Shown here in pieces: positions 22,762-34,789 of a DNA stretch of 64,000 nucleotides; the stretch's first letter is position 1; the number at the start of each line of letters is the position of its first letter. A model generated the notes under the pieces. It was not told the origin of the DNA, ran no database searches, and worked only from the letters and a program-made list of their open reading frames with translations. Source of the DNA: Osedax fenrisi (Eukaryota; Annelida; Polychaeta; Sabellida; Siboglinidae); assembly GCA_964019155.1 (NCBI GenBank), contig OZ025244.1, positions 39,743,545 through 39,807,544 of the forward strand, given 5' to 3'. The position numbers and the translations under genes were made by a program.

Positions 22762-23097
22762 TATATGTGATACGAGGCGATAACATAGTGGGATACAGAC
22801 CATCACCATAATGTATGAATATGGGATATGAATATGAATATATAGTGTGTATATATATGGTGTTTATAACAATGGTAAACCTTTAGTGATAAGAGTTTAA
22901 GTAACATTAACGACTTACACTTACACTTACGCTCTTAATAATATATGCTGACACATTACCAATATTGCACGTAATAGAAATGGTTTGCAACACACAATAC
23001 ACTAAGGACATGTTAAGATAGGTTATAACACCATGTTGTAATACGCCATTAAAGTTGTTTACAGTATGAGATTCCGGAGGATAAGGGAGCAACTACT

Positions 23098-23195
23098 ATT
23101 ACGAAAGTGGGCGTGGTCAACACAAATGGGCGTGCTCAATATCGGTTGACATCTATGAAAATGGGTGTGGTCAACGAAAGTGGGCGCGATTGAAC
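23098..23195. repeat. Dispersed GTGGGCGTGGTCAAC tandem words
   Basis: Four diverged copies of AAxGTGGGCGTGGTCAAC (GTGGGCGTGGTC, ATGGGCGTGCTC, ATGGGTGTGGTC, GTGGGCGCGATT) separated by short ATCTATGAA linkers. Confidence 0.65.
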
Positions 23196-25159
23196 ATCTA
23201 TGAATTGTAAGTGCATGATACTTATTGGACGATGTAGATATTTTGAAGATGGTTAAAGCCTAATTATTTATGATATAACTTATGTAGGCGATGCTGTTCA
23301 TGTTTGTTATACAAAAGTACACGCGTATTATCTTTCCTCTATAGAAAAAGCTTTGCTTGTCACGAGTTAGATAAACGTGGTCCTGTATAAGGGTTCACCC
23401 TTTACCATGGTAATCTATGAAGTTAATAGACAATCGTTAGCTGTCCACAGTTGATAGGCTAATTAGTCCATGTTGAATATATCTACAGGTCTTTATAAAC
23501 TATATATAGTCTCCGTTTGCACTTTAGGAAGTCTGATAGGTATACTTCCTAGGGGAAACTTTCGAACTTGTTAACATCGAATGAAGTGAAAATTGGTTTC
23601 TACTGTGGTATAGGAATTATATGATAATGTATACGGATTCGTAGCTTATATATCAGCATTATTGTATATTATTATACATAATTAAAACATTGTTTATTAG
23701 CTGAGTGCACTGAGAACAGTACATGGGTCAATGGACCCATAGTATAGCAACATGTGGGGCAAAGAGGTGGTGCGAGTTTTGACCCACATTTTGTTCAATA
23801 TAAGTCATGAGAAATGGTTTAGTAGTAGGAAAAAGTGCCCATTTCTCGCTGAGAACCAACATTCGCCGGTTGTTATATCTCAATATCTATTAATCCTACA
23901 GAAAAAATATACATGTATATGAAAATTATATAGAACATTTTCACATATTTTTTTAATAATAAATTGAAATTTGAGAATAGCGGATCAAATAAATAAGTTA
24001 TCGTAACGTAACGGACGACGTCATTTAACGACGGTATTTAATACCTTCCGTCGAACGTGAAGGAAAAACCGCGCGAAGTTTGGGAATTCACGAAAAAATA
24101 GCTTTTTTACTCTTTAATTAATAAAATATAGCCATCAAAAAGAAGATAGCCATCTTGTAAATATAAATTCTGTGTATATTAATTTATTTAATTTATTAAT
24201 ATTTTAATATACATTTGACTTATGCTACCCCTTACAAAATCCCAGCGAAGTATGGATATTTCCCCAAACACATATTTATTCTTATACACAAAATTCTTAA
24301 AATATTATATTATATTTTATTGATATTATAATGTACTGTTATTATTCATAATATGGTGTTTGAATATGATATACTGGTGCATAGTACATTTATAGTAAAT
24401 AACGAATCTTAGTCACCGTCATAGTCACATCATCGTCATCGTCATCGTCATATTCATCGTCATAATCATAATCATAGTCATCAGTATCGTGATCATCCGT
24501 ATTACTACTACCTACATCAATATTAATAACCATATAACCACGATTTTATGATGCCGTAATGTTACATTAATAAAATAAATATTAATAATAATATATTAAA
24601 ATATAAGAATAATATGAATTGTAATTAATATCGAATACATATTTACATATAGGTACACTCGTATTCAGAAGTTTGCACGTAAATATATATTTTAAATTAT
24701 AATTTAATTTAATATATTACATAATATTAGATTACACTTATGGTCGATAATTTAATATATCCGATAACCTAACTATAACCCTATAACTAAGCGCGATGCA
24801 TTTAGATAATAAACACTTCTTAGAGAATAGGGGGTTATGGTAATTTATTAATATTATATTAATAGTATACTATTTTCATTAATAAATATAGGTATATTTA
24901 TATATTTATATTATTTTTATATTTATATCCTATATATTTATGTGTTATTAATTTAAATAAAATTAATAACACATTTAAATTCTGATATAAATGCCGTATT
25001 AAAATTATGTATTTAGTAGAAAATCTATATAATAATGATATAATTTATTGCATATAGAAAATAGATATTCAAAATGACATAAAACAGGAGACATAACTAA
25101 TAATAAAAAATAAATAAATGTATTAAAATTATTGATTTACATATGCCATAGTATATATG

Positions 25160-25160
<1 letters not shown>
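23196..25160. other. Spacer without recognised gene
   Basis: Mixed to AT-rich. 23755-24110 has a CpG-bearing, repeat-like appearance (GGGGCAAAG near 23757, GACGACGTCA near 24013) but no partner terminus was found. A (CATCGT)n-like tract lies at about 24420-24500. The remainder is AT-rich. Confidence 0.4.

Positions 25161-25162
<2 letters not shown>

Positions 25163-25206
<44 letters not shown>
25163..25206. repeat. (TA)n microsatellite
   Basis: About 22 TA units. It is followed by a short GGATGGGATGAAAA word that may be a remnant of the SINE tail (25219-25240). Confidence 0.9.
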
Positions 25207-25210
<4 letters not shown>

Positions 25211-25296
25211 TTCACCTATAGGTGCTGGATGGGATGAAAATTCCATAAAAACAAATAATACCAATATTTAGTTATAACTATAATAATGACAAATAT

Positions 25297-25298
<2 letters not shown>

Positions 25299-25366
<68 letters not shown>
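25299..25366. repeat. (CA)n microsatellite
   Basis: About 34 uninterrupted AC dinucleotides. Confidence 0.95.
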
Positions 25367-25370
<4 letters not shown>

Positions 25371-25479
25371 GTACTACACATTGTGTAGTACTATAGTATA
25401 TGATATATCATATATGATACTTAATACAATCTTAGTTAATATAGTAAACATGTTCATATATGATATCAAGGACTATAGT

Positions 25480-25795
25480 CCTACTATTACGTAACCTACG
25501 ACTACGATTAATGAATTACATAACCTAGAAAGATTAACACAGCCACACGTGATCTCCTACCTTACATGTTACGTAATCTGAAGACGGCTATTCTTGTGTT
25601 ACGTCAGAGATGAAATGATTACGACCACCACGACGACGAGTTATTCGTGTACGCGTGTGCTTACGTTGGCGCGTGTATGCGTGTGTTTGCGTGTATCCAC
25701 GTGATGGTGTTGTTATAGGGGTCGTGACCTCTGGTAGGTGTGTCAGTGTGTCGGTATTTATGCTCTCGTGAGTGTGTTTGTGAGTGTGTGTGAGT
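25480..25795. promoter_or_regulatory. GC/GT-richer island
   Basis: CpG-bearing block with TTACGTAA-type words, CACGTGAT, TTACGTCAG and (GTGTGC)-like tracts. It resembles the other islands. No exon was recognised. Confidence 0.25.
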
Positions 25796-25874
25796 TTTAT
25801 ATAAATATATTACATGCTGTAAATAATTAGGCATCACTGTTATTCAAGTAGATAGGTATCATCATGTTTATAAA

Positions 25875-25877
<3 letters not shown>

Positions 25878-25938
<61 letters not shown>
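25878..25938. repeat. (TA)n microsatellite
   Basis: About 30 TA units. Confidence 0.95.
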
Positions 25939-25939
<1 letters not shown>

Positions 25940-26023
25940 GTATATATACGTATATAATATTATTGATTAATTAATGATATTCCGATATATATATACATAG
26001 TTAGTTTAACAGTATCATTATCA

Positions 26024-26025
<2 letters not shown>

Positions 26026-26065
<40 letters not shown>
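26026..26065. repeat. (TA)n microsatellite
   Basis: About 20 TA units ending at the 5' edge of SINE copy D. Confidence 0.95.
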
Positions 26066-26069
<4 letters not shown>

Positions 26070-26335
26070 TAACTGCCTGCATGGCTATGGCGTCATACAC
26101 ACAAACAGTATACGTCCTATAGGACTTGGGTTCGAGCCTCGTCCGGACCATTCAAATAGGTCTTAAAATATCATTTAGAAGTGATCTTATATAATTGTGT
26201 ATAATTAAATGATCGACTCACGTTAAAACCATGGATGCCTTAACACGAGAGATGTTTGGAAGGGACATTAGAGCCATATATGGTTATAAGTGAAAACTTC
26301 ATCTAAGTTCATGGATATATATAACAATATATATA
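26066..26335 (+). mobile_element. tRNA-derived SINE (copy D, full head)
   Basis: The tRNA-like head has a box-A-like GCATGGCTATGGCG near 26078 and an exact box B (GGGTTCGAGCC near 26128). The family body follows (GGTCTTAAAATATCATTTAG, ATGCCTTAACACGAGAG, AGAGCCATATATGGTTATAA, AACTTCATCTAAGTTC). The tail is short (ATATATAACAATATATA). Polymerase III transcription is the family's usual mode; activity of this copy is unknown. Confidence 0.85.
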
Positions 26336-26344
26336 GTGAACTCT

Positions 26345-26395
26345 CGGTAAGTAGGACACCGGATAAGTCGGGTAACTCGACAAATTGAATCAATT
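26345..26395. mobile_element. Pogo-like TIR fragment
   Basis: AGTGAACTCTCGGTAAGT followed by GGACACCGGATAAGTCGGG matches the pogo-like termini at 8016 and 8494. No matching right end was found, so this is a solo end or decayed element. It is inserted at the tail of SINE copy D. Confidence 0.6.
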
Positions 26396-27010
26396 AATTG
26401 TTATCTCGTTTAATGTTAAAACACTATGATAACTGATTGGACCAAATTGGGGGTATATTTAAATAATTATTTTAACAAAGTATTTAACTATTTAACCGAT
26501 CTTGTATATGTACACAAATAATTAAATGGGGTGGCGCGTAACACACGTCACGTGTCCCGTGTAGTGATTTTGTTAAGGATTTGAAAGTTGGGGATGGGTT
26601 AAACATAGGTAATATACGGTTTTAATTTATTTGACACATATTTTAACACACACTCTACACACTTAGAAAATAGGGTGAATTAGGTGATTCTCAAATGGTA
26701 TATTAGCTTGTGTAACATTTGAGGATAATAATTTGAATTATAATGGGTTTCGAGATGGTAAATTAGGAAATATATTTGAAATTGTACAATCATAAATTTG
26801 TATTTTACCTATATCGGTATTGTTATATATCGCTAATGTAAAATACTTTAACATAAATGGTGCCTCGATTAAGGTACTTTAAGATGTCCGACTATAATAT
26901 GATACATGCATATAATAACAACTATTCAAACAAATAATATTTATAAATACATTTGATTTTTGTATCTATAGATATAGGGTATACCCTGGCATTCATTGCA
27001 ATTAGTTAGT
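26396..27010. other. Spacer without recognised gene
   Basis: AT-rich. One CpG-bearing stretch (GGGTGGCGCGTAACACACGT near 26528) has no reading frame of note. A GATGTCCGAC word near 26883 may be the decayed right end of the element at 26345. Confidence 0.35.
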
Positions 27011-27017
27011 ATTGTTA

Positions 27018-27118
27018 GTGTCCACACACAATAATGTCTACACACAATAGTGTCCACACACAATAGTGTCCACACACAATAATGTCCACACACAATAGTG
27101 TCAACACACAATATAGTG
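27018..27118. repeat. 16-bp minisatellite (AGTGTCCACACACAAT)n
   Basis: About six tandem units with minor variation (TCTACACACAAT, TCAACACACAAT). Confidence 0.9.
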
Positions 27119-27187
27119 TACAAAGTGTACATTGTACGACGAGTTTACGCTGTAGTGATTAATTCGGCAATGAATTCCTTAATGATG

Positions 27188-27285
27188 CTTTGACCACGTG
27201 ACACTTACTTCCGGTCGCACGTGACATCTGGTTCCGGTGACACGTGACACATGCTTCCGGTGTCCCTTGACACACGGTAAGACTA
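27188..27285. repeat. About 30-bp repeats with CACGTGACA and CTTCCGGT
   Basis: Three to four diverged units, each pairing an E-box-like CACGTGACA with CTTCCGGT (an ETS-like core). Regulatory function is speculative. Confidence 0.6.
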
Positions 27286-27639
27286 GCGGATAATAGGTAA
27301 CACAACTATAAACAATTGTTGTCTATTAATAAACCGACTTCATGATTTCCTATGGGAGCCATAGCACATAAAAAGAACATAAACATATATTTAACAACAA
27401 CTATATAGGTTATAGTTACTATATTTAAGTATACTAATATTCAATATTAAAAATATATATACTTTATATGTATAACAATACATCGATTGATAAGATTATA
27501 TTCACGAATTAGAAGTAGTCCTTTGTTTTATTCCTCCTTTACCTTCGTAAATATTACAATTATAAAAATTAATTATTATTAAATGTTATTTCAATTATAC
27601 CTAATTAAGCAATTGCACTACATACAATGATTATACTCG

Positions 27640-29345
27640 ACAAAGATGATAAACCTATAGCTGAACTATAGCTGAACATGTAGCCGTAATGAAACGTTGG
27701 ACAGAATACTGTAACGAATTATACAACTATCCAATAAAAACTAACGTGAAACTAAATCATAATGAAGCAAACAAAGCTGATGCTGACACTTCGTTATCAA
27801 TTCTCGAATCTGAAATTGAACATGCTATCAAATCTCTTAAAAATGGGAAAACTCCTGGTCCCGACAACATTCCTAGTGAATTAATAAAACACGGTGGGAA
27901 AATCTTCAAAAATTATTAACATCATTATGTTAAATGATATGGAACACCAAAGAATGGCCGATACAATGGACTCGCTCACTTGTTATACCCATACCAAAAA
28001 AGGGAGATAGCAGAAAATACTTAAATTACAGAATCATATGGACTGATATCAGTCTTATAAATCACGCAAGCAAAATATTATTAAAAATTCTACTGAATCG
28101 ATTAAATCCACAGGCTGAAAAAATAATATCTGAAGAACAAGAAGGCTTCCGTAAGGGTAGAAGCACCGTAGAACAAATCACAAACTGTAGAATAATTATG
28201 GAAAAACATATAGAAATTCAGAAAGATCTATTTAATAATTTCATAGATTTAAAAAAAGTGTTTGTTCGAGTGTGGCATCAAGGACTTTGGCAGGTTATGG
28301 AAAATGTTGATATATCTGATGGGATAACGCAACTGATTAAATCACTTTATAAAAGTTCAACTAGTGCAATTCTACTAGACAATATTAAAGGTTACTTCAA
28401 AACATCAGTTGGTGTACGTTAAGGTTGTCTCTTATCGCCAATTCTTTTCAACATTTATCTTGAACAAATTATGTCAGATACGTTAAAAGATCATCATTCA
28501 AGCATATCTATTGGCGGAAGAACAATTTCAAACATACGATTTGCAGATGACATAGATCTGCGAACTACAAAAGCTAACATATAGCCTAGCATTACATGCA
28601 GGTAATTACGGTATGGAGGTCATCAGTGAAAAAAGCAAAACTATGGTAAATAGTAATACAAATAATGTACATGCTAAGATAATAACGAATGGAGAAGAAC
28701 TGGAAGAAGGAAATCAATTTAAGTACTTAGGTGCTACACTTAAAAAAGATGGTTCAAGCGAAGGAGAAATCAGAATACGTATATCTACTGCAACATCAGC
28801 AAAAGTAAGACTTGACAAGATCTGGATAAGCAAAAAGATTAACTTCACCTTAAAGTACAACCTATATAAATCATTAGTACTCTCGATATTTCTATATGGA
28901 TGTGAATCATGTACTATACTAGAATCCATGGAGAAGAAAATAGTTGCATTTGAAAACAAATCTCACAGACGTCTCTTAGGTATCACTTACCGACAAATAA
29001 TAACAAAAGTTATCGTAAAAGAGAAAATTGTGTCACTGGTTGGAAACTATGTTCCTCTCCTCGCAATAGTCAAGAAACGGAAATTATATTGGTTCGGCCA
29101 CATCACTCGACACAACTCATTAGCCAAAACGATTCTTCAAGGTAAAGTAGATGTAAAAAGATCGCAAGGACGACCCATGTTAAACTGGATGAATAATATT
29201 TGTAAATGGACATCGAAGAACTTAGAGGATTTGTTACTAATGACGTTAAACCAGGATGATTGGAGAAGTTTCTGTTATCATAGAAGTATTTATGTTCCCC
29301 CTACGATTCTCGAGTCACGGGACTAAAGTAAAGTAAGTACTACAT
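27640..29345 (+). pseudogene. RTE-type LINE, 5'-truncated, near-complete reverse transcriptase
   Basis: Three open segments form one RTE reverse transcriptase and C-terminal region. 27689-27919 gives KRWTEYCNELYNY and LKNGKTPGPDNIPSELI. 27934-28422 gives WTRSLVIPIPKKGD, then LLNRLNPQAEKIISEEQEGF, RKGRSTVEQ, a degraded DLKKVF block and GVR. 28613-29326 gives KYLGATLKKDGSSEGEI, LVLSIFLYGCES, NKSHRRLLGITY, KKRKLYWFGHITR and SQGRPMLNWMNNI. Between them sit a frameshift near 27920, a stop replacing Gln in the expected RQGC box at 28420, and a FADDIDL catalytic box near 28540 followed by a further break. The endonuclease half is missing. The 3' end (near 29320) has the ACTAAAGTAAAGTAAG tail seen in the clade. 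Relatively young, but inactive. Confidence 0.9.
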
Positions 29346-29547
29346 ACATAAATAGACAGGGGAATATCGTTGAATGCATATCTTAACGTTAGGAAGATAT
29401 ATCTTAATATTACAAGTACATTAACGAATAGTGCTCCTTGTTCTTAATAGTTAGATTCATGGTAGTTAGAGTATCGGTATGTTACTTTTGTTAAATATTA
29501 TAATTAAAGATTACATTTTATTATTTTATATATATATATATATATAT

Positions 29548-29855
29548 TTATTAAAATCAGCCTGTAAGGATCAGTTGGATAAGGAGTCAGACACACAATC
29601 AATATATTATACTATAGAACGCGGGTGTAATACCTGTCCGGACCATTCAAATAGGTCTTCAAATATTATTTAGAAGTGATCTTATATAATTGTGCATGAA
29701 TAAATAATCGGCTCTCGTTAAAACCATTGATGCCTTAACACGAAAGCGGCTTCGAATGGAAATTAGAGCCATATATGGTTATAAGTGAAAACTTCATCTA
29801 AGTTCCTGGATGGGATAAAAGGACTCCACCGAAATAACAATAATACTAAGCTAAC
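29548..29855 (+). mobile_element. tRNA-derived SINE (copy C, full length)
   Basis: Starts with a tRNA-like head: box-A-like GATCAGTTGGATAAGG near 29567, a GACACACAA stretch, and a degenerate box B GGGTGTAATACC near 29621. The family body follows (CTGTCCGGACCATTCAAATA, ATTTAGAAGTGATCTTATAT, AACTTCATCTAAGTTCCTGG) with an AATAACAATA tail. A (TA)n tract lies directly upstream. The clear box A here is the best evidence that the family is tRNA-derived. Confidence 0.85.
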
Positions 29856-30340
29856 AATATGTGTGTGTACATGGACATGGACATGGACACAATTATAAGT
29901 GCTATTTATTCTGCGTCCGTAGATGTGACTAACAAAAGTTGCAGTTTTCACTATCTATATATTATTATTATTATTATTTTATTTTAACACCGGTTAAATA
30001 TATTGACAGTTGTGTTTACCATCTCTATAGAGATACATTATGAACATTAATTAAGTTCAGGCGTCACTGAATAAATAAATAAATGTTTAGCTATACAACT
30101 AAGCGTTGTATTTAAGGTAAGCTCGTTGCATTCATTTTCATCTGCAAAAAATATCTGCAGTGTTCGCGATGATTGAAGCTTAACGGGGTCGTTTCCTTAT
30201 AAGGAAGTATATATATATATTAATTGTAATATATAAATATTACGGCTCGAGATATAATTATAATTAGTAATAGTAACTGAACACATGGAAGACCCGCGGG
30301 TGTTAGAAAGTAATCAATGGAATTGCATCTATTGGAGAAA
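29856..30340. other. Spacer
   Basis: ACATGGACATGGACATGGAC triplication at about 29868-29890, an ATT tract at about 29960-29985, then mixed sequence. No gene. Confidence 0.4.
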
Positions 30341-30344
30341 TATA

Positions 30345-30940
30345 AGTGGTTATCATAATCAAGTTATGGATTTCAGTGATCATGGAAGATGAACAACTAG
30401 TATTTTTAAATAGACTACCTAGTAGGATGTACCTACAGTATATAGACTAGGAAATACGACGGATATTCATAGTGAATGGTGATAGCGCTAGCTTGGATTT
30501 AGACTGTAATGAAACATATGTGAACGAACTAGCATATGCTAGAAAGTTTAGTAGATGAGCAGGTCACGCACGAATTACACGTTAATGAATCAGTTAGTTC
30601 GTTAGGTTTTGGTTTAATGTTACTTCCAAGAATACTATCACAGTATTATAAATATTACTAGAGTTTTACCGACTTAAAAAATTACTATTCATAGTAATTG
30701 GATTTCTGTGAGATTATTTCTAATTTATATGATTTCCTGGCCGTCAGGAATATTAATGTATGCAGATAAGACATGTGTAGGCTATACGGGCTATACGGCA
30801 TTAAATTACATCCTTAACGATAGTTTTACTATTGAAATATGGGAAGAGAACCAATGATATTATAGATGAAGAGTAATAAAATGTAATTTAATAGGCACTA
30901 GTGAATTAAGGGAAGACGAGATGCATATATTAAGAGCACG
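30345..30940 (+). pseudogene. Possible decayed retroelement reverse-transcriptase remnant
   Basis: A frame near 30690-30860 reads SNWISVRLFLIYMISW, then LMYADKTCVGYT and a WEEN block. This resembles the region around the YADD box of LINE reverse transcriptases (second Asp replaced by Lys). The order is suggestive but the match is weak and stops are frequent. Confidence 0.3.
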
Positions 30941-30968
30941 CGCGATGTTTGGGATTATGTTAAATATA

Positions 30969-31959
30969 CACTGTTAGAAAAAAGAGTTTTCCAGCGTTTA
31001 TTAAAATATAGAAAACTATTTTTTTTATAATGTAGAAAACTCTTTATTTAAAAACAGTTGTCTATCTACTAATACGGTCAAATACTCTACAATAGAGTAT
31101 TCCATATCATAACAGATATAAAAACTACCAAAAGAGTTTTCCAGCGTTTATTAAAATTTAGAAAACTCTTATTTTTATAATGTAGAAAACTCTTTTTATA
31201 TAATATAGAATACTCTTTTTATATAATGTAGAATACTATTTTCTGTAGAATTGGTGTAAATATTACCTAAATTATAGTTATATTAATTATTTAATATTGA
31301 ACAAATAAAATATTATACCTTTTATTTATTTTAATATATTTATTATATTGTTGTTTATCGAAATTAATTATTAATTATTTTTTTAATTGTATATTTAAGT
31401 TAATATTGCTTTAATAAATAAAATATTTATTTTAAAAACTTAAATTATTTAAGTATCCTATAGATTTTTCTAAATATCGACTACAATTGTAATCATATTA
31501 TATTGATAATACAATTATAATTCATGTTGAATAATTGCTTGATATTGAATATGTAGCAATTGAATATTGATTAAATATAGTATTCAATATTACAATTGTA
31601 TTATTATTGAAGTAAAGTTAAATCTAACTTAAATGAAATTATATAATATATTGTAATATACGAGTTAATACTTTCATGTTACGATACTATTTACTACACT
31701 AAGATACTAATTTTTATTTTATATCTAAACCCACATCAACAACTCAATTAATAGCTAGGATAATATTTTAGTAAAGAGTTTTTATATTTATCAAAAGTTA
31801 GAATACTCTTTTGGTAAAGAGTTTTTATATGTATTAAAAGTTAGAATACTCTTTTGCAAAAGAGTTTTCAATTTGCTTAATGCTCGAAAAGAGTTCTCAT
31901 ACAGGGACACTTGGAAAACTCTTTTTCGGTGGTATAGAAAACTCTTTTTTCTAACAGTG
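30969..31959. mobile_element. Non-autonomous TIR element, CACTGTTAGAAA family (991 bp)
   Basis: Left end CACTGTTAGAAAAAAGAG, continuing TTTTC. The inverted right end is the same for about 23 bases. TA flanks both ends (30967-30968, 31960-31961). AGAAAACTCTTTTT-like words recur in blocks at both ends (about 30975-31230 and 31775-31950) as subterminal repeats. The interior is AT-rich and non-coding. Superfamily not assigned. Confidence 0.85.
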
Positions 31960-32115
31960 TAGGTCAAATGGGTAAAATGGTTATTTTGTAAATGTTTTAC
32001 ATCTTTTTATTTATGATTATTTTTATAATTAATAATTTGTTTATATATCAGAAAACATCAACATCGACAGAATTGTTATTAAATTTTCTGATTTAGGGGA
32101 AAGTATATTAATATA

Positions 32116-33034
32116 GGGGAAAGTAACCAAATACGGACACTTTAACAATAAATGTCTTAACATTTTATGATTCGCTATTTTTATTCAATATATATGCTTA
32201 ATATTATATGATTATAGATATTAATGTGATTTAAATCACAATAATATCTATAATCATATAATATTAGGATATTGTAATATTAAATTTAACATTTTATTTA
32301 ATCTTTTTATTCAATAGATATATGGGGGTGTCCGACGGACATACTGTGTTATAATACGGACACCACATATACCACTAGATAAACTATATAGTATTGATGA
32401 ACCAATCAGATAAATTACAATTACATTATTTATAATTTATTTTATGAATAATTTAATCAAATTTAATTAGATAATAATTTATTTATTTTTATTATATTTT
32501 TTAATTAATATATCAATTTATGATCTACAATTTTTAGATTAAGATTCATTGGTGATATTAATATGATAACGCACGCGATTTTTATGAAAATCAGAATAGT
32601 TCACACGCTACGTGCTGATTGGTTATAGGGTGTCCGTATTAAGGACTTATATGACTTCTATATATATGCTTATAACTTAATGAATATTTAATAACAAATA
32701 TAGAAATTATATACATACTTTTTAGAATGCTTTTTTAAAAATAATATAGGGTTATATAGTGTTATATTTTATATCGATACATTTGTATATTCTTAAGATG
32801 GTTTTAGGTTAATATTTGTTTTCATAAATTTAAAAACGTAATAAAAAAATCAGTTTATTGGATATATCAGCAATATTTTAAATAATTAAAAAATAAAAAA
32901 TACTTTTTTAGACTATTTATATAATTATGAATTTTATATATTTTATTCATTAACATTATTTTGTAGGATTTATGGTTTCTGAGATACCGAGAGTGTCCGT
33001 ATTCGGACACTATCCATATTCGGTTACTTTCCCC
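32116..33034. mobile_element. Non-autonomous TIR element, GGGCAAAG family (copy 2, 919 bp)
   Basis: Ends are GGGGAAAGTAACCAAATACG and, inverted from the right, GGGGAAAGTAACCGAATATG. TA flanks both sides (32114-32115, 33035-33036). The interior matches copy 1 (14957) in inverted orientation, including GTGTCCGTATTCGGACAC palindromic words and the CACGCGATTTTTATGAAAAT block. A second partial terminus (TAGGGGAAAGTATA) stands just outside at about 32095-32109. No transposase frame. Confidence 0.85.
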
Positions 33035-33597
33035 TAATGGCAAAATTCTCAAAGACTATAAGTAGATAGATAAATTAAAAGTTTATTGTATTACTGGTTA
33101 TATATAATAAAAGAAAAAAATACCATATAAATATATAACATATATAAACAAAATATATAAATGTAATAACAGTAAGACAAAACAACACGATACAAAAAAA
33201 ACAAGAAATAAACGAAGAAGTAAAATAAAAATAAAACAATTGATTATACGAGCCATTGAAACAATATATACTATAGATTAACGTGTAAACTGATGACAGC
33301 AAGTATAATATCAAATAGGGGAGAGCGGGGCAGGTTGAGATAGTTTTTTATAAAAACACATTTATCTAGTTATTTTATGAATATATTTTAATAAAATAAA
33401 GTGCATAAGATAAATATAGTTTATGATCAATAAATAACATTCATACATCAGTGTAATGATACATAATTAATTATATAATTTTTTTTTTAATTTGGCTCGA
33501 TCCGTTAGACGTGGCAGGTTGAGCAAGATAGAAAAAATGTAAAATTAAAGATATATTTAAAAAATAAACATAGTTAAAGTTATATATATATAATATT

Positions 33598-33603
<6 letters not shown>

Positions 33604-33659
<56 letters not shown>
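33604..33659. repeat. (TA)n microsatellite
   Basis: About 28 TA units inside the element at 33318-34732. Confidence 0.95.
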
Positions 33660-33662
<3 letters not shown>

Positions 33663-34016
33663 TTATTCACACGTATATGCATCAATATTAATATCAAAAT
33701 AAATGAAACGTTAAGCATAAGGTTAGGCGATAGGTTAGATTTTCTATAGATGCCTTCTGTTAAAATCCAGTATATGTGTCATATGCCGTATACGGCATGA
33801 TATATCATTCAGTTTTATTTTATAATGTCTCACTATCTATTAAAATATAAATAATATTAATGAAATGGTAAATTACAAAATTAAATAATTAACAAATTTG
33901 TATAAACTAATTAGTTAATAACATAATTAATTAATGATTATGTTAATTAATTAGTAATAGCAGGGAATACCCCCTGGTAATATCATTACTTTGTAATAAT
34001 AGGTTAACCTATAGGT

Positions 34017-34070
34017 ATTACCTACTTATTTAATGACATACTATAGTATGTCATTAAATAAGTAGGTAAT
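34017..34070. repeat. 54-bp perfect palindrome
   Basis: Two 27-bp arms with no spacer, centred between 34043 and 34044; the left arm begins ATTACCTACTTATTTAATGA. It is the longest spacer-free palindrome seen in the window. Confidence 0.95.
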
Positions 34071-34789
34071 AATAATAATTAATAGATCTACCCAATATAT
34101 ATTTAATGTACTTTATTTAAATTAATAGTAATAATTAATAGATCCACCCATTATATATTTAGTGTACTTTATTTTAATTATTTTAATTAATTATTTAATT
34201 ATTTAAAATAATGACTCAATTATATATTTAATCTATTACATTACTATTATCATTTAACTAATTCATTAATTAATTAAATAAATTAATAAATACAGATATT
34301 AATGATACACGGGCATATTGACCATATGGTTAAGCTTCCCCGTTTTACTATGGTTAACCTGCCCCATATCTCTAGTATATAGGAGTATAAGAGTAAGTAA
34401 ATTAATTTGTGAATGTTGATTTTTTAATTATTTATTTTATAATTTATAGTATATTAAATATACTTTATTTATATACCATTAATAATTCTATGTTATTACA
34501 AAATATATTAATAATATCAAATTTAAACTTACTGTCCCACCAACGAGTTTTTCATAAACGTTTAATTATTAAATAATATTTTAAATAGTTAAAATTAATA
34601 ATTTTTGAGTTGTTATAATAATGCTAAATATAGGTCTATAATATAGACTCTAGGTATATTTATTAAAAATTAAATTAAGAAATTTATTAATTAAGAAATA
34701 ATTGAGATGGCTCAACCTGCCGCGCTCTGCCTTACTATAGATTTGTACAATTAATACAGAATAACTATATACAATAAAACAATATGTCT

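Larger units (their letters stand above)
33318..34732. mobile_element. Non-autonomous TIR element, GGGGAGAGCGGGGCAGG family (1,415 bp)
   Basis: The left end GGGGAGAGCGGGGCAGGTTG and the inverted right end AGGCAGAGCGCGGCAGGTTG form the TIR. TA flanks both sides (33316-33317, 34733-34734). GCAGGTTGAG-type words recur inside (about 33514 direct; about 34352 inverted as TTAACCTGCCCC). The interior carries (TA)n at 33604-33659, a 54-bp perfect palindrome at 34017-34070 and a duplicated block of about 57 bp (about 34079-34190). No coding capacity. Confidence 0.8.

Noticed and set aside
25219..25245. Possible eighth SINE copy (GGATGGGATGAAAA)
   Set aside because: Only about 14 bases match the SINE tail; too short to call.
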